Assembly (NCBI GenBank): GCA_002320815.1
Contig: DCLA01000021.1
Span: 54,857-96,937, forward strand
Direction: 5' to 3'
Length of the DNA stretch: 42,081 bases
Source: Myxococcales bacterium UBA1660
GTDB taxonomy: Bacteria; Myxococcota_A; Polyangia; Polyangiales; Houyiibacteriaceae
Part shown: positions 23,158 to 30,407 of the stretch, piece after piece
How positions within the stretch are numbered: position 1 is the stretch's first letter
Layout: each line of letters opens with the position of its first letter
Made by a program: the position numbers and the translations under genes
Notes under the pieces: model-generated
What the model was told of the DNA's origin: nothing
What the model saw: the letters and a program-made list of their open reading frames with translations, nothing else
Database searches by the model: none

Positions 23158-23771
23158 CCGTGGTCCATCGCGTCGCCGCGCCCTGCCTCGGGGTTCCAGC
23201 GCATGAAGACCCGCCCGATGCAACCGCTCGCGACCACCGGTCCGTAGGTGCGGCTGTCGTGGCTGCGGTCCGCGCGGTTGTCGCCCATCAAGAAGAGGTG
23301 GCCGTTGGGTACGGTGGTGTGCACGCGCAGGGTGAAGCCATCGCGCACGTAGATCTCGTGATCGGTGTTGCCCAGGGACTCGAGGCCCGCACGCACGGTC
23401 ACTTCACGGCCGAGGGCCGAGTCGTAGAAGCTCTCCTCGCCGCTCCAGTCGGTGTCGACTCGGGTCCCTGCGATGACCAGCCGCTCGCTCCGCTCCTCGA
23501 CCTCGATGTCCATCCCGGCCTTGGCGACGATCCGCCCGATCACCATGGAGCCCGGGGTCTGGGGGTTCTCGCAGACGGCGATATCGCCCATCTCCAGGGT
23601 CGCGTCCCGCCAGAGGAGCACCTTCTCGCCGGCGAGGAAGGTCGGCGCCATGCCGTCGTGCCCCGGGGTGATCGGGGTGACGAAGAAGATGCGGAAGATG
23701 CCGCCGACCACCAGCAGGAAGCCGCCTACCCACAGGGCGATCTTGAAGCTCGTTCTCCAGAACGTGGACAC
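23136..23771 (-). CDS. Signal peptidase I-like protein lacking the catalytic dyad
   Basis: 211 residues with the S26/LepB layout. One N-terminal membrane helix (KIALWVGGFLLVVGG) is followed by box B, where the nucleophile motif SMxPT reads GMAPT (codon GGC). In the box D-like segment the usual general-base KR reads GR (MVIGRIVAKAG). Box E is intact (MGDNRADRSHDSRTYGPV). Both catalytic residues are therefore replaced while the fold-defining parts are kept, so it is probably an inactive relative that binds rather than cleaves. It is not frameshifted. GTG 23771 is supported by a perfect TTGACA promoter element upstream. Confidence 0.85.
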   Translation of the reverse strand: MSTFWRTSFKIALWVGGFLLVVGGIFRIFFVTPITPGHDGMAPTFLAGEKVLLWRDATLEMGDIAVCENPQTPGSMVIGRIVAKAGMDIEVEERSERLVIAGTRVDTDWSGEESFYDSALGREVTVRAGLESLGNTDHEIYVRDGFTLRVHTTVPNGHLFLMGDNRADRSHDSRTYGPVVASGCIGRVFMRWNPEAGRGDAMDHGWLDWLQ

Positions 23772-23779
23772 CGTCTTTT

Positions 23780-23809
23780 TCTATCCCTTTCGGTCGCCCA
23801 TGCTGTCAA
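23780..23809 (-). promoter_or_regulatory. Promoter of the signal-peptidase-like gene
   Basis: Minus-strand TTGACA (23809-23804, six of six), 18-bp spacer, GATAGA (23785-23780), then 8 bp to the GTG at 23771. It lies in the last codons of the upstream ThiE-like gene, so the two downstream genes can be expressed separately from the thi genes. Confidence 0.6.
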
Positions 23810-24362
23810 GGATCCGCCGCGCCGAGTCGGCCCCGCGGAGCACGGCGACGCCATCGGCGCCCGCGTCTCGCGCCTGGCGCGCGGTCTCGGCGTGGATGCC
23901 GCCGAGGGCGAGGACCCGCAGGTCGGGGGCGCTACGGCGGATCGCGGCGAAGCGCGCGGCGCCCAGCGCCGGCCCTTTGCCGGGCACCGCGCCGAAGGGT
24001 GAGAGCGTGGCGTAGTCGGCGGCTTCGGCCTCGCGCAGGCCGGCGGCGTCGTGGCGCGACACGCCGATCCAGGCGTCGGCCCCGAGGAGCCGGCGTGCAT
24101 CGGCGGGCGTCACGCCGCGCTCGGGGAGGTGCACTCCGCGCGCCTCGCCCAGGAGGGCGAGGTCGGGCCGCCGATGGACGAGCACCGGCGCGCCGCACCG
24201 CTGGAGCCGGGCGAGCTCGGCGAGGAGCGAGCGGTCCCCGGTTCCGGGCCGCCGCAGGAGCGCGGCGACCCCGGGGCCGTCGCTCACCGCGCGCAGCGCG
24301 GCGCAGAAGTCGTCCAGGGATCCGCTCGGTGGGGTGATGAGCAGGAGGCGCGGGGCGCGCAT
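23781..24362 (-). CDS. Thiamine phosphate synthase/TenI-family protein
   Basis: 193 residues, a slightly short ThiE/TenI TIM barrel. Matches: LLLITPPSGS at the start, GVHLPERGVTPADARRLL, IGVSRHDAAGLREAEAADYATLSPFGAVPGKG, and LALGGIHAETARQARDAGADGVAV. The metal-binding Asn-Asp of true ThiE (IINDR-type) reads VHRRPDLAL, and the pyrophosphate-site FPTxTK reads GAVPGKG. It may therefore be a TenI-like thiazole tautomerase or a degenerate ThiE; both fit a location downstream of thiG. Its ATG overlaps the stop of the small TPR lipoprotein gene by one base. Confidence 0.8.
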   Translation of the reverse strand: MRAPRLLLITPPSGSLDDFCAALRAVSDGPGVAALLRRPGTGDRSLLAELARLQRCGAPVLVHRRPDLALLGEARGVHLPERGVTPADARRLLGADAWIGVSRHDAAGLREAEAADYATLSPFGAVPGKGPALGAARFAAIRRSAPDLRVLALGGIHAETARQARDAGADGVAVLRGADSARRILDSMGDRKG

Positions 24363-24613
24363 CACTCGGGAGCGGGCTCGTCGCCCGCGAGCACCATCCG
24401 CGCCATCTCCGCCTCGCTGGAGTCGGGGTAGCGCTCGACGATCTGCCGCAGGGTGCGCTCGCGCGCGTCGGTGTCGCCCGCTTCGCGGAAGGCCTCGGCG
24501 AGGTCCCAGAGGGCCTCCGACGGCGTGTCCTCGATCCGCCGATCGGGGTCCGGGTCGGAGGCGCACTGGAAGGGCGCCGTCAGCCAGAGCGCGATGAGCA
24601 GGCGCGGGATCAT
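24362..24613 (-). CDS. Small TPR-like lipoprotein
   Basis: 83 residues. A hydrophobic start ends in APFQC (imperfect lipobox), then one and a half TPR-like helical hairpins (ALWDLAEAFREAGDTDARERTLRQIVERYPDSSEAEMARMVLA), similar to fragments of BamD/YbgF-type proteins. Set between thiG and the ThiE-like gene with a 4-bp ATGA overlap and a 1-bp overlap, so certainly in the same transcript, yet with no evident link to thiamine. Confidence 0.7.
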   Translation of the reverse strand: MIPRLLIALWLTAPFQCASDPDPDRRIEDTPSEALWDLAEAFREAGDTDARERTLRQIVERYPDSSEAEMARMVLAGDEPAPE

Positions 24614-25401
24614 GCGCCGGTGCGGCTGCCGATGACGCCCTCGAGGGGGCTCGAGGCCGTGGCGTAGAGCTTCCGCGGGATGCGCCCGGCCAGGAAGGCG
24701 TCACGGCCGGCCTCGACGGCCTGACGCATGGCCTTGGCCATGCGCACCGGGTCCTGGGCGCCGGCGATGGCGGTGTTCATCAGGATGGCGTCGACGCCCA
24801 ATTCCATCGCGTACGCGGCGTCGCTGGCGGTGCCCACGCCGGCGTCGACGATCACCGGCACGTTGGCGTGCTCGACGATGATCTCGAGGTTGTAGGGGTT
24901 CCGGATCCCGAGGCCGCTGCCGATGGGCGCCGCCAGGGGCATCACCGCGGCGCACCCCATGTCCTCCAGGCGGCGGCAGGCGACCGGGTCGTCCATCACG
25001 TAGGGGAGGACCACGAAGCCCTCGTCCACCAGGGTCTTCGCGGCCTCGAGGGTCGCCGGGACGTCCGGAAAGAGCGTGCGCTGGTCGCCGATGACCTCCA
25101 GCTTCACCAGCGTCGTGTCGAGCATCTCCCGCGCCAGGCGGGCGGTGCGGACCGCGTCGTCGGCGGTGTAGCAGCCGGCGGTGTTCGGCAGGAGCGCGAC
25201 CTTCGCCTCCCGGAGCACGTCCATGATCGAGCGGTCGCCGCCGCCCGAGAGGTCCACCCGGCGGACGGCCACGGTCACCACCTCGGAGCCGGAGGCCTCG
25301 AGGGCTGCCGCCGCGGTGGCCAGGTCGGGGTACTTCCCGGTGCCGGTGAAGAGGCGGGAGCGGAAGGAGTGCTCGCCGATGCGGAAGACGTCGTCGCTCA
25401 T
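24610..25401 (-). CDS. thiG: Thiazole synthase
   Basis: Forms the thiazole phosphate of thiamine from deoxyxylulose phosphate, dehydroglycine and ThiS-thiocarboxylate. 263 residues, normal length. Family stretches: FTGTGKYPDLATAA, VTVAVRRVDL, LLPNTAGCYTADDAVRTARLARE, the catalytic Lys in TLVKLEVIGD, DPVACRRLEDMGCAAVMPL, PIGSGLGIRNP, and VPVIVDAGVGTASDAAYAMELG. ATG 25401 is supported by a promoter-like element 6 bp upstream. thiS lies 1.6 kb away in a separate unit. No TPP riboswitch precedes it. Confidence 0.97.
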   Translation of the reverse strand: MSDDVFRIGEHSFRSRLFTGTGKYPDLATAAAALEASGSEVVTVAVRRVDLSGGGDRSIMDVLREAKVALLPNTAGCYTADDAVRTARLAREMLDTTLVKLEVIGDQRTLFPDVPATLEAAKTLVDEGFVVLPYVMDDPVACRRLEDMGCAAVMPLAAPIGSGLGIRNPYNLEIIVEHANVPVIVDAGVGTASDAAYAMELGVDAILMNTAIAGAQDPVRMAKAMRQAVEAGRDAFLAGRIPRKLYATASSPLEGVIGSRTGA

Positions 25402-25407
25402 GCGGGG

Positions 25408-25437
25408 GGCTTAGCCTCTCGGGGCGGGCCTTGGCAA
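25408..25437 (-). promoter_or_regulatory. Candidate promoter of thiG operon
   Basis: Minus-strand TTGCCA (25437-25432), 18-bp spacer, TAAGCC (25413-25408), then 6 bp to the ATG at 25401. Leaves no room for a riboswitch or Shine-Dalgarno. Confidence 0.45.
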
Positions 25438-25490
25438 CGGGCGGCGAGGGCTTCCTCTCGCCCTCACCTCGGCGAACGCGCCTCGCCTGC

Positions 25491-25496
25491 TAGCCT
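25491..25496 (+). promoter_or_regulatory. Candidate -10 of the 25503 lipoprotein gene
   Basis: TAGCCT preceded by TGC (extended -10 style), 6 bp ahead of the ATG at 25503. No clear -35. There is no ribosome-binding site between it and the start. Confidence 0.35.
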
Positions 25497-25502
25497 CCGG
25501 CG

Positions 25503-26045
25503 ATGCGCTGGTGGATCACCGCTGGGCTCGCGCTCGCCGCGGGCTGCGCTTCGGACGCGGTCACCCAGGTGGTGGTCGTGCTGGAGGCCGACGAGGGCGT
25601 GGAGGCGGCGGCGAGGGACCTGAGGGTCGAGGTCCTGGCCGAGGACGGCCGGCGGACCCTGCGCGAGGTGACCCTCGGCGAGACCGCGGCGGCGCGCTGG
25701 CCCTTCCGGGTCCCGCTGGTGCCCTACGAAGGCGACGCCGAGCGACGGGTCTCGGTGGTGGCGGAGGTCCATGACGACGTCGGCACGACGGTCGGGGTGC
25801 AGCGGGTGGAGACGCGCTTCGCCGCGGGGGAGACGCGCTACCTCACGCTGCGCTTCTCCGACGCCTGCGGTGCCTCGCATTGTCCGGCGGGGCAGACCTG
25901 CCGCGAGGGGGACTGCGCCACTGCCTGCCTGGTGGGCGCGGCGACCGAAGACGGCGAGCCGTCGGCGGGCCCCTGTTTCGACCACGCGAGGCTCGACGGC
26001 GGCGCCGGTGACGCCGCTGCCGATGACGCCGCCGTCGGCGATTGA
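25503..26045 (+). CDS. Cys-rich lipoprotein, unknown function
   Basis: 180 residues. The signal peptide ends in a clear lipobox LAAGC. A beta-rich domain follows (TQVVVVLEADEGVE, RDLRVEVLAEDG, RRVSVVAEVHDDVG, TRYLTLRFSDAC), then a compact Cys motif CGASHCPAGQTCREGDC typical of myxobacterial secreted proteins, and an Ala/Asp/Gly tail. No known function. It ends 1 bp from the convergent PEGA gene's stop. Confidence 0.7.
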   Translation: MRWWITAGLALAAGCASDAVTQVVVVLEADEGVEAAARDLRVEVLAEDGRRTLREVTLGETAAARWPFRVPLVPYEGDAERRVSVVAEVHDDVGTTVGVQRVETRFAAGETRYLTLRFSDACGASHCPAGQTCREGDCATACLVGAATEDGEPSAGPCFDHARLDGGAGDAAADDAAVGD

Positions 26046-26046
26046 G

Positions 26047-26985
26047 TCACCAGGCGCGCAGCGCCGTGATGGTGCCGAAGACGGGATCCTCTTCGGCGGT
26101 GGGGCCCTCGTCCGCGAGCACGCGGCCCAAGAGGATCGCGCCGCCCACCAGAACCAGCGCGCCGACCACGGCGAGAGCGACCTTGGGCCAGCGGGAGGGC
26201 GGCATCTCCACCTCGATGTCGCGCAGGCTGCCGGCTTGGACGGTCACCGAGTGCCGCGAGTCGGGCACGTCGGCGATGCCCACCTGGTACTCGCCCACCG
26301 GGAGCTCCAGCTCGAGCGGGGAGGGGGCCTGCCGCACGCCGAGCACCTCGACGGGCTCGCCCTCGGTGCTGGTCACCCGGAGCCGGCCGCGGGTGGGGCC
26401 GGCGAGGTCCACGGCGACCTCCCGGGCCTCGCCGCGGGCCCAGTGCCCGTCGAAGCGCCGCTCGCGGACCCCCGCGGCGCCGACCACCACCGTGTGGTCG
26501 CCGGGCGCCAGGAAGATCAGGCGGGACCCGTCGGGCGCGAGGGGCTGGCGGGCGCCGTCGACCAAGAGCCAGGGGGCCGCGGCGCCGGTGACCCGGATGC
26601 GCAGCCGGCCGACGCGTTCGGCCAGCTCGCCGAGTAGCGCTCCGGCCTGCGCGCGCTGGCCTTCCGGGAGGGGCCCGTAGGTCCCGCGGGCCAGGTGCGC
26701 CGCGAGCTCCGCGGCGCCCACGTCGTCGCCGGCGCGGGCGCGGGCCACGGCCAGGTTCCACGCCGTGGCCGCCGTGGGGTGCAGGGTGAGCGAGCGCTCG
26801 AGGGCTTCGACGGCGCCCGGGAGGTCGCCGCTCTCCAACGCGGCGCGGCCGGCCTCGAAGGCGACCCGCGCTTCGGTGATCTCGTCGTCGGGATCCTGGG
26901 CGCGCGCGGTCTCCGCGGCGCCTGCGAGGACGGTCAGGCCGACGAGGATCGCGCCCCACCGGGCGCGCCGGGCCGCGCCCGCCAC
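26047..26985 (-). CDS. TPR/PEGA-domain membrane protein
   Basis: 312 residues. The signal peptide (ILVGLTVLAGAAETARAQ) is followed by TPR-like repeats (ARVAFEAGRAALESGDLPGAVEALERSLTLHP), then PEGA-like beta modules (LFLAPGDHTVVVGAAG-like segment, GRLRVTSTEGEPVEVLG, ELPVGEYQVGIADVPDS), and a C-terminal membrane helix (VALAVVGALVLVGGAILL). PEGA domains are presumed to bind surface carbohydrate or peptidoglycan-linked ligands. GTG 26985 lies 4 bp after the thiS stop, so it is the second gene of the thiS transcript, with no obvious functional link. Confidence 0.8.
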   Translation of the reverse strand: MAGAARRARWGAILVGLTVLAGAAETARAQDPDDEITEARVAFEAGRAALESGDLPGAVEALERSLTLHPTAATAWNLAVARARAGDDVGAAELAAHLARGTYGPLPEGQRAQAGALLGELAERVGRLRIRVTGAAAPWLLVDGARQPLAPDGSRLIFLAPGDHTVVVGAAGVRERRFDGHWARGEAREVAVDLAGPTRGRLRVTSTEGEPVEVLGVRQAPSPLELELPVGEYQVGIADVPDSRHSVTVQAGSLRDIEVEMPPSRWPKVALAVVGALVLVGGAILLGRVLADEGPTAEEDPVFGTITALRAW

Positions 26986-26989
26986 GGAC

Positions 26990-27190
26990 TCAGCCCCCGC
27001 CGACGAAGTGGACCACCTCGACCCGGTCGCCGGCCGTCAGCTCCGCCGTGGCGTGCTGGGCGCGGGGGACGACCTGCTCGTTGCGCTCCACGGCGACGAG
27101 GGTGTCGCCGAGCCCCAGCGTCTCCAGGAGACCGCGCACCGTGGTGCCCTCGGGCACCTCCTGGGGATCGCCGTTGACCTCGATCTGCAT
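26990..27190 (-). CDS. thiS: Sulfur carrier protein ThiS
   Basis: 66 residues, beta-grasp ubiquitin-like fold. It starts MQIEVNGDPQEVPEGTTV and ends VHFVGGG; the terminal Gly-Gly is the site of adenylation and thiocarboxylate formation. It donates sulfur to ThiG. ThiF is not in the window. The gene starts 20 bp after the NamZ-like gene's stop and has a TAGACC -10-like element 6 bp upstream, so it may be expressed independently. Confidence 0.93.
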   Translation of the reverse strand: MQIEVNGDPQEVPEGTTVRGLLETLGLGDTLVAVERNEQVVPRAQHATAELTAGDRVEVVHFVGGG

Positions 27191-27196
27191 GGGGCC

Positions 27197-27202
27197 GGTC
27201 TA
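27197..27202 (-). promoter_or_regulatory. Candidate -10 of thiS
   Basis: Minus-strand TAGACC, 6 bp upstream of the thiS ATG, with only a weak TGGCTG 17 bp further up. Spacing matches the other near-leaderless starts; otherwise weak. Confidence 0.3.
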
Positions 27203-27210
27203 GCAGCCGC

Positions 27211-28371
27211 TCAGTAGAGCAGCCAGGGGCGGCGGCGGTCGAGGAACTCGGTGGCGCCCTGCGCGTCGGCGGCGAGGTAGTCCTCGAGGTCGTCGCCGGC
27301 GTTGACCCGCTGGCGGTACTCGGGGCCGCCGGTGAGCAGGTCGATGGCCGGGCGCGAGGTCTCGTACTCGTACTCGTCGGTCCGCCAGGGGAAGACCTCG
27401 GCCGGCGCCTGGGCCAGCATGGCGGCGATGAGCCGGAGGTAGGCGGGGTAGCTCCGGAAGGCGTGGCGGTCGGTGACGTGCACCTGGACCCCGCCGCAGA
27501 CGGTCTGGGCATGCTTGCGCACCGTGGGCTCGAAGCTCAGCGGGCGTAGCGTGGCGCCCTCGATGGGCAGCTCGGCGAGGGCGCGGGGATCGACGTGGGG
27601 CGCGCCGAAGATCTCGAAGGGGCGGGTGGTGCCGCGGCCCTCGCTCAGGGTGGTCCCCTCCAGGACACACCCGCCGGGGTACACCAGCGCGGTGTCCAGG
27701 GTCGGCATGTTCGGCGAGGGCAGGACCCAGGGGAGCCCGGTCTCGTCGAAGTACATCGAGCGCTGCCAGCCCTCGAGGGGCACGACCTCCAGGCTCTCGG
27801 GCGGCAGCTTCTCCAGGTCGACGACCATGCGGAGGATCTCGCCGAGGGTCATCCCGTGCCGCACGGCGACGTCGTAGACCCCGACGAAGGAGCGGTAGCC
27901 CGCGCGCTGCGGCCGGCCCTCGACCACCTCGCCGCCCAGCGGGTTGGGGCGGTCGAGCGCGAGCACCTTCACGCCCGCGCGGGCGGCGCCCCGGAGCATG
28001 AAGGCCGCGGTCCACACGTAGGTGTAGTAGCGGGCGCCGACGTCCTGGAGGTCGACCACCACGACGTCGAGCTCGGCCAGGTCGCTCGCCCGCGGCTGCA
28101 GGTCGGCGGCGCTGCTGCCGTAGAGGCTGACCACGCGCAGGCCCTCCACCTCGCCGCCCTCGACGCCGTCCATGTCCTGGGCGGTCGCCGCGTAGCCGTG
28201 CTCCGGGCCGAAGAGGATGGCCGGGGTCACGCCGTGTTCGCGGAGCACGTCCAGCGCGGGGACGAGCTCGGAGTTCACGCTGGCCGGGTGCGCGAGCAGG
28301 CCCACGCGCTTGCCGCGCAAGCTCGCGAGCGCGGTCTCCGGGAGCCGGTCCAGACCGGTGCGGACGCTCAT
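27211..28371 (-). CDS. DUF1343 protein, NamZ-type exo-beta-N-acetylmuramidase family
   Basis: 386 residues. Family signatures: GKRVGLLAHPASVN, ILFGPEHGYAATAQ, VVVVDLQDVGARYYTYVWT, VLALDRPNPLGGEVVEG, HGMTLGEILRM, LPWVLPSPNMPTLDTALVYPG, and LSEGRGTTRPFEIFGAP. Characterised relatives (GH171) release N-acetylmuramic acid from peptidoglycan fragments. No signal peptide is visible, so it would act in the cytoplasm on recycled muropeptides, or be misplaced at its N-terminus. ATG 28371 overlaps the pyrB stop (ATGA), placing it in the pyrR-pyrB transcript where pyrC might be expected. Confidence 0.88.
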   Translation of the reverse strand: MSVRTGLDRLPETALASLRGKRVGLLAHPASVNSELVPALDVLREHGVTPAILFGPEHGYAATAQDMDGVEGGEVEGLRVVSLYGSSAADLQPRASDLAELDVVVVDLQDVGARYYTYVWTAAFMLRGAARAGVKVLALDRPNPLGGEVVEGRPQRAGYRSFVGVYDVAVRHGMTLGEILRMVVDLEKLPPESLEVVPLEGWQRSMYFDETGLPWVLPSPNMPTLDTALVYPGGCVLEGTTLSEGRGTTRPFEIFGAPHVDPRALAELPIEGATLRPLSFEPTVRKHAQTVCGGVQVHVTDRHAFRSYPAYLRLIAAMLAQAPAEVFPWRTDEYEYETSRPAIDLLTGGPEYRQRVNAGDDLEDYLAADAQGATEFLDRRRPWLLY

Positions 28372-29309
28372 CCTTCCCCCTGACCGAGCAGGAGGTAGAG
28401 CACCGCCATCCGGGTGGCCACGCCGGCCTCGACCTGGTCGAGGATCACGCTCTGGGGCCCGTCGGCCACGTCGGGCTGGATCTCCACGCCGCGGTTCATC
28501 GGTCCGGGGTGCATCACGATGGCGTCCTCCTCGGCGAGCCCGAGCCGCTCCCGGTCGAGCCCGAAGAGCCGGCTGTACTCGCGCAGACTGGGCAGGAGGG
28601 CCTCGGAGAGCCGCTCCCGTTGGATGCGCAGGGCCATGACCACGTCGGCGCCTTCGAGGGCGGGCTCGACCCGGTCGTGGACGGTCACGTCGAAGGCCTC
28701 GGCGAAGTGTTTGGGGACCAGAGTCCGGGGCCCGGCCACGTGGACGTCGCAGCCGAAGAGGCGCAGCAGCCGGCAGTTGCTCCGGGCCACCCGCGAGTGG
28801 GCGATGTCGCCGAGGATGGCGACCTTCAGGCCCTCGAGGGTCCCCTTGTTCCGGCGGATGGTGAAGGCGTCGAGGAGCGCCTGGGTGGGGTGCGCGTGCA
28901 TCCCGTCGCCGGCGTTCACCACCCGGCACTCCATCTTCTTGGCCACGTAGTGGGGCGCGCCGCTGGCCGCGTGCCGGATGACCACGATGTCCGGGTGCAT
29001 CGCGCCCAGGGTCCGGCAGGTGTCGTTCAGGCTCTCGCCCTTCTTCACGCTGGAGGTCTTCACCGAGAGGTTCAGGGTGTCCGCGCTGAGCCGCTTGGCG
29101 GCGAGCTCGAAGGAGGTGCGGGTCCGGGTCGAGTCCTCGTAGAAGAGGTGGAGCACGGTCTTGCCGCGCAGGGTCGGAACCTTGCGCACCGGGCGCCGGG
29201 AGACCTCGAAGAAGGCCTCGGCGGTGTCCAGGACCTGGGTGACGTCCTCCCGCGAGTACCCGTCGAGGGTGAGCAGGTGCCGGTGGGGGAAGGGGCGCTC
29301 GTCGCTCAC
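28368..29309 (-). CDS. pyrB: Aspartate carbamoyltransferase catalytic subunit
   Basis: Condenses carbamoyl phosphate with aspartate, the first committed pyrimidine step. 313 residues. Carbamoyl-phosphate loop FYEDSTRTRTSFE; active-site Lys region SVKKGESLNDT; PDIVVIRHAASG; NAGDGMHAHPTQALLD; LKVAILGDIAHSRVARS; and the aspartate-binding end HPGPMNRGVEI. GTG 29309 follows a GAGGACC site and overlaps the pyrR stop (GTGA). No regulatory pyrI is adjacent. Confidence 0.97.
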   Translation of the reverse strand: MSDERPFPHRHLLTLDGYSREDVTQVLDTAEAFFEVSRRPVRKVPTLRGKTVLHLFYEDSTRTRTSFELAAKRLSADTLNLSVKTSSVKKGESLNDTCRTLGAMHPDIVVIRHAASGAPHYVAKKMECRVVNAGDGMHAHPTQALLDAFTIRRNKGTLEGLKVAILGDIAHSRVARSNCRLLRLFGCDVHVAGPRTLVPKHFAEAFDVTVHDRVEPALEGADVVMALRIQRERLSEALLPSLREYSRLFGLDRERLGLAEEDAIVMHPGPMNRGVEIQPDVADGPQSVILDQVEAGVATRMAVLYLLLGQGEG

Positions 29310-29842
29310 TGGTCCTCCTCGGTGGCCGCGAAGGCTCCCTGGGGCTGGTCGTCGTCGCTCAGGCGGACCTCGATGCGGACCTCGGGCCCGGCGTCCACGG
29401 TCTTGCCCACGAAGTCGGCGGCGATGGGCAGCTCCCGGCCGCCGCGGTCGAGGAGCACCGCGAGCCAGATGCGCCGCGGCCGCCCGTAGTCGAGGAGTCC
29501 TTCGATGGCCGCACGGATGGTGCGCCCCGTCTGCAGCACGTCGTCGACCAGGAGGACGTCTTTGCCGCGCACCTCGAAGGGGATCGCGCTGGGCCCGATC
29601 TTCGGGCTGGGCAGCGCCGTCGCCGCGTCGTCCCGGTAGAGGGCGATGTCGATCTCGCCCACCGGCACGGTCGGGCCGCCCGCTCGGGCGATCTCCTCGG
29701 CCAGGATGGCGGCGACCGGCGCCCCGCCGCGGCGGATGCCCACCACGCCGAGCTCGCCCGCACCGCCGGTGGCCTCCACGACCTCCGCCGCCACCCGACG
29801 AAGGGTGCGGCGGGCGGCCTCGGCGTCCATCAGCTCGCGCAT
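29306..29842 (-). CDS. pyrR: PyrR-type phosphoribosyltransferase / pyr regulator
   Basis: 178 residues of the PRTase fold. The PRPP motif VLLVDDVLQTGRTIRAAIE is intact, with GVVGIRRGGAPVA upstream and IDIALYRDD characteristic of PyrR. In Firmicutes PyrR binds pyr leader RNA and has uracil PRTase activity. Here a promoter-like element ends only 6 bp before the ATG, so there is no leader for PyrR attenuation in front of this operon. It may act as a uracil PRTase or regulate elsewhere. ATG 29842 is chosen from that spacing; an internal ATG at codon 5 is an alternative. Confidence 0.93.
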   Translation of the reverse strand: MRELMDAEAARRTLRRVAAEVVEATGGAGELGVVGIRRGGAPVAAILAEEIARAGGPTVPVGEIDIALYRDDAATALPSPKIGPSAIPFEVRGKDVLLVDDVLQTGRTIRAAIEGLLDYGRPRRIWLAVLLDRGGRELPIAADFVGKTVDAGPEVRIEVRLSDDDQPQGAFAATEEDQ

Positions 29843-29848
29843 GCCCGC

Positions 29849-29877
29849 TTCCTACGCGGACCGGCGCGCGTTGCCAA
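29849..29877 (-). promoter_or_regulatory. Candidate promoter of pyrR-pyrB operon
   Basis: Minus-strand TTGGCA (29877-29872), 17-bp spacer, TAGGAA (29854-29849), then 6 bp to the pyrR ATG at 29842. Implies a leaderless message. Confidence 0.5.
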
Positions 29878-29887
29878 GGGGAGTCGT

Positions 29888-30352
29888 TCAGCCGCCGACG
29901 GCGACCGGACCGCCCTGCTCGTGGGGCATGGTCTCGCCGTTCTGGAGCCGCTCTTCCATCTCGTACTTGGACGGGCAGCGGGGGATGACCTCGTCGGCGA
30001 GGAAGGTGGCCCCGCCGTCCTCGAGCTCGCCCTGGACCGTCACCGAGATCCCGAAGCCGTCCCGGAAGGTGTCCGGGACGACGCAGCGCGGGAAGCGCAC
30101 GGGCATCTCCTGGTCGCCCTCTTCGAGGACGAAGCGCCACTCGCAGGGATCCTCACGGAACTGGATCGAGCCCTGCCGGAGCTCGCCCTCGACCTTGAGC
30201 GGTCGACCCATGAACTGATCGGGGTCCTGCATCACCGCGGTGAGCGGCTTGGAGTAGACGAAGGCGTCACCTGCGCTGCTGTTGAGGAGAGCGAAGACGA
30301 CGGCCCCGACGAGGAGACCGAGTACGGCGGCGATCTTCAGCCAGGGAGGCAT
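29888..30352 (-). CDS. ccmE: Cytochrome c maturation protein CcmE, CxxxY type
   Basis: 154 residues. One N-terminal membrane anchor (LKIAAVLGLLVGAVVFALL) is followed by the periplasmic OB-fold: YSKPLTAVMQDPDQFMGRPLKVEGELRQGSI, VPDTFRDGFGISVTVQGEL. At the heme-attachment site the usual HxxxY is CPSKY, i.e. Cys replaces His, as in the CxxxY class known from archaea and some Deltaproteobacteria. CcmE holds heme covalently and hands it to the cytochrome c ligation complex. No other ccm gene lies nearby. ATG 30352 is set by family homology and a promoter-like element 7 bp upstream. Confidence 0.88.
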   Translation of the reverse strand: MPPWLKIAAVLGLLVGAVVFALLNSSAGDAFVYSKPLTAVMQDPDQFMGRPLKVEGELRQGSIQFREDPCEWRFVLEEGDQEMPVRFPRCVVPDTFRDGFGISVTVQGELEDGGATFLADEVIPRCPSKYEMEERLQNGETMPHEQGGPVAVGG

Positions 30353-30359
30353 TGGGCGC

Positions 30360-30388
30360 AGTGTCGACCGGGAGGGGCGTGGTGGCAA
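30360..30388 (-). promoter_or_regulatory. Candidate promoter of ccmE
   Basis: Minus-strand TTGCCA (30388-30383), 17-bp spacer, GACACT (30365-30360), then 7 bp to the ATG at 30352. The same GACACT hexamer with 17-bp spacing precedes the ECF sigma gene. Confidence 0.5.
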
Positions 30389-30407
30389 GTCGGCAATCGC
30401 GCGACGG

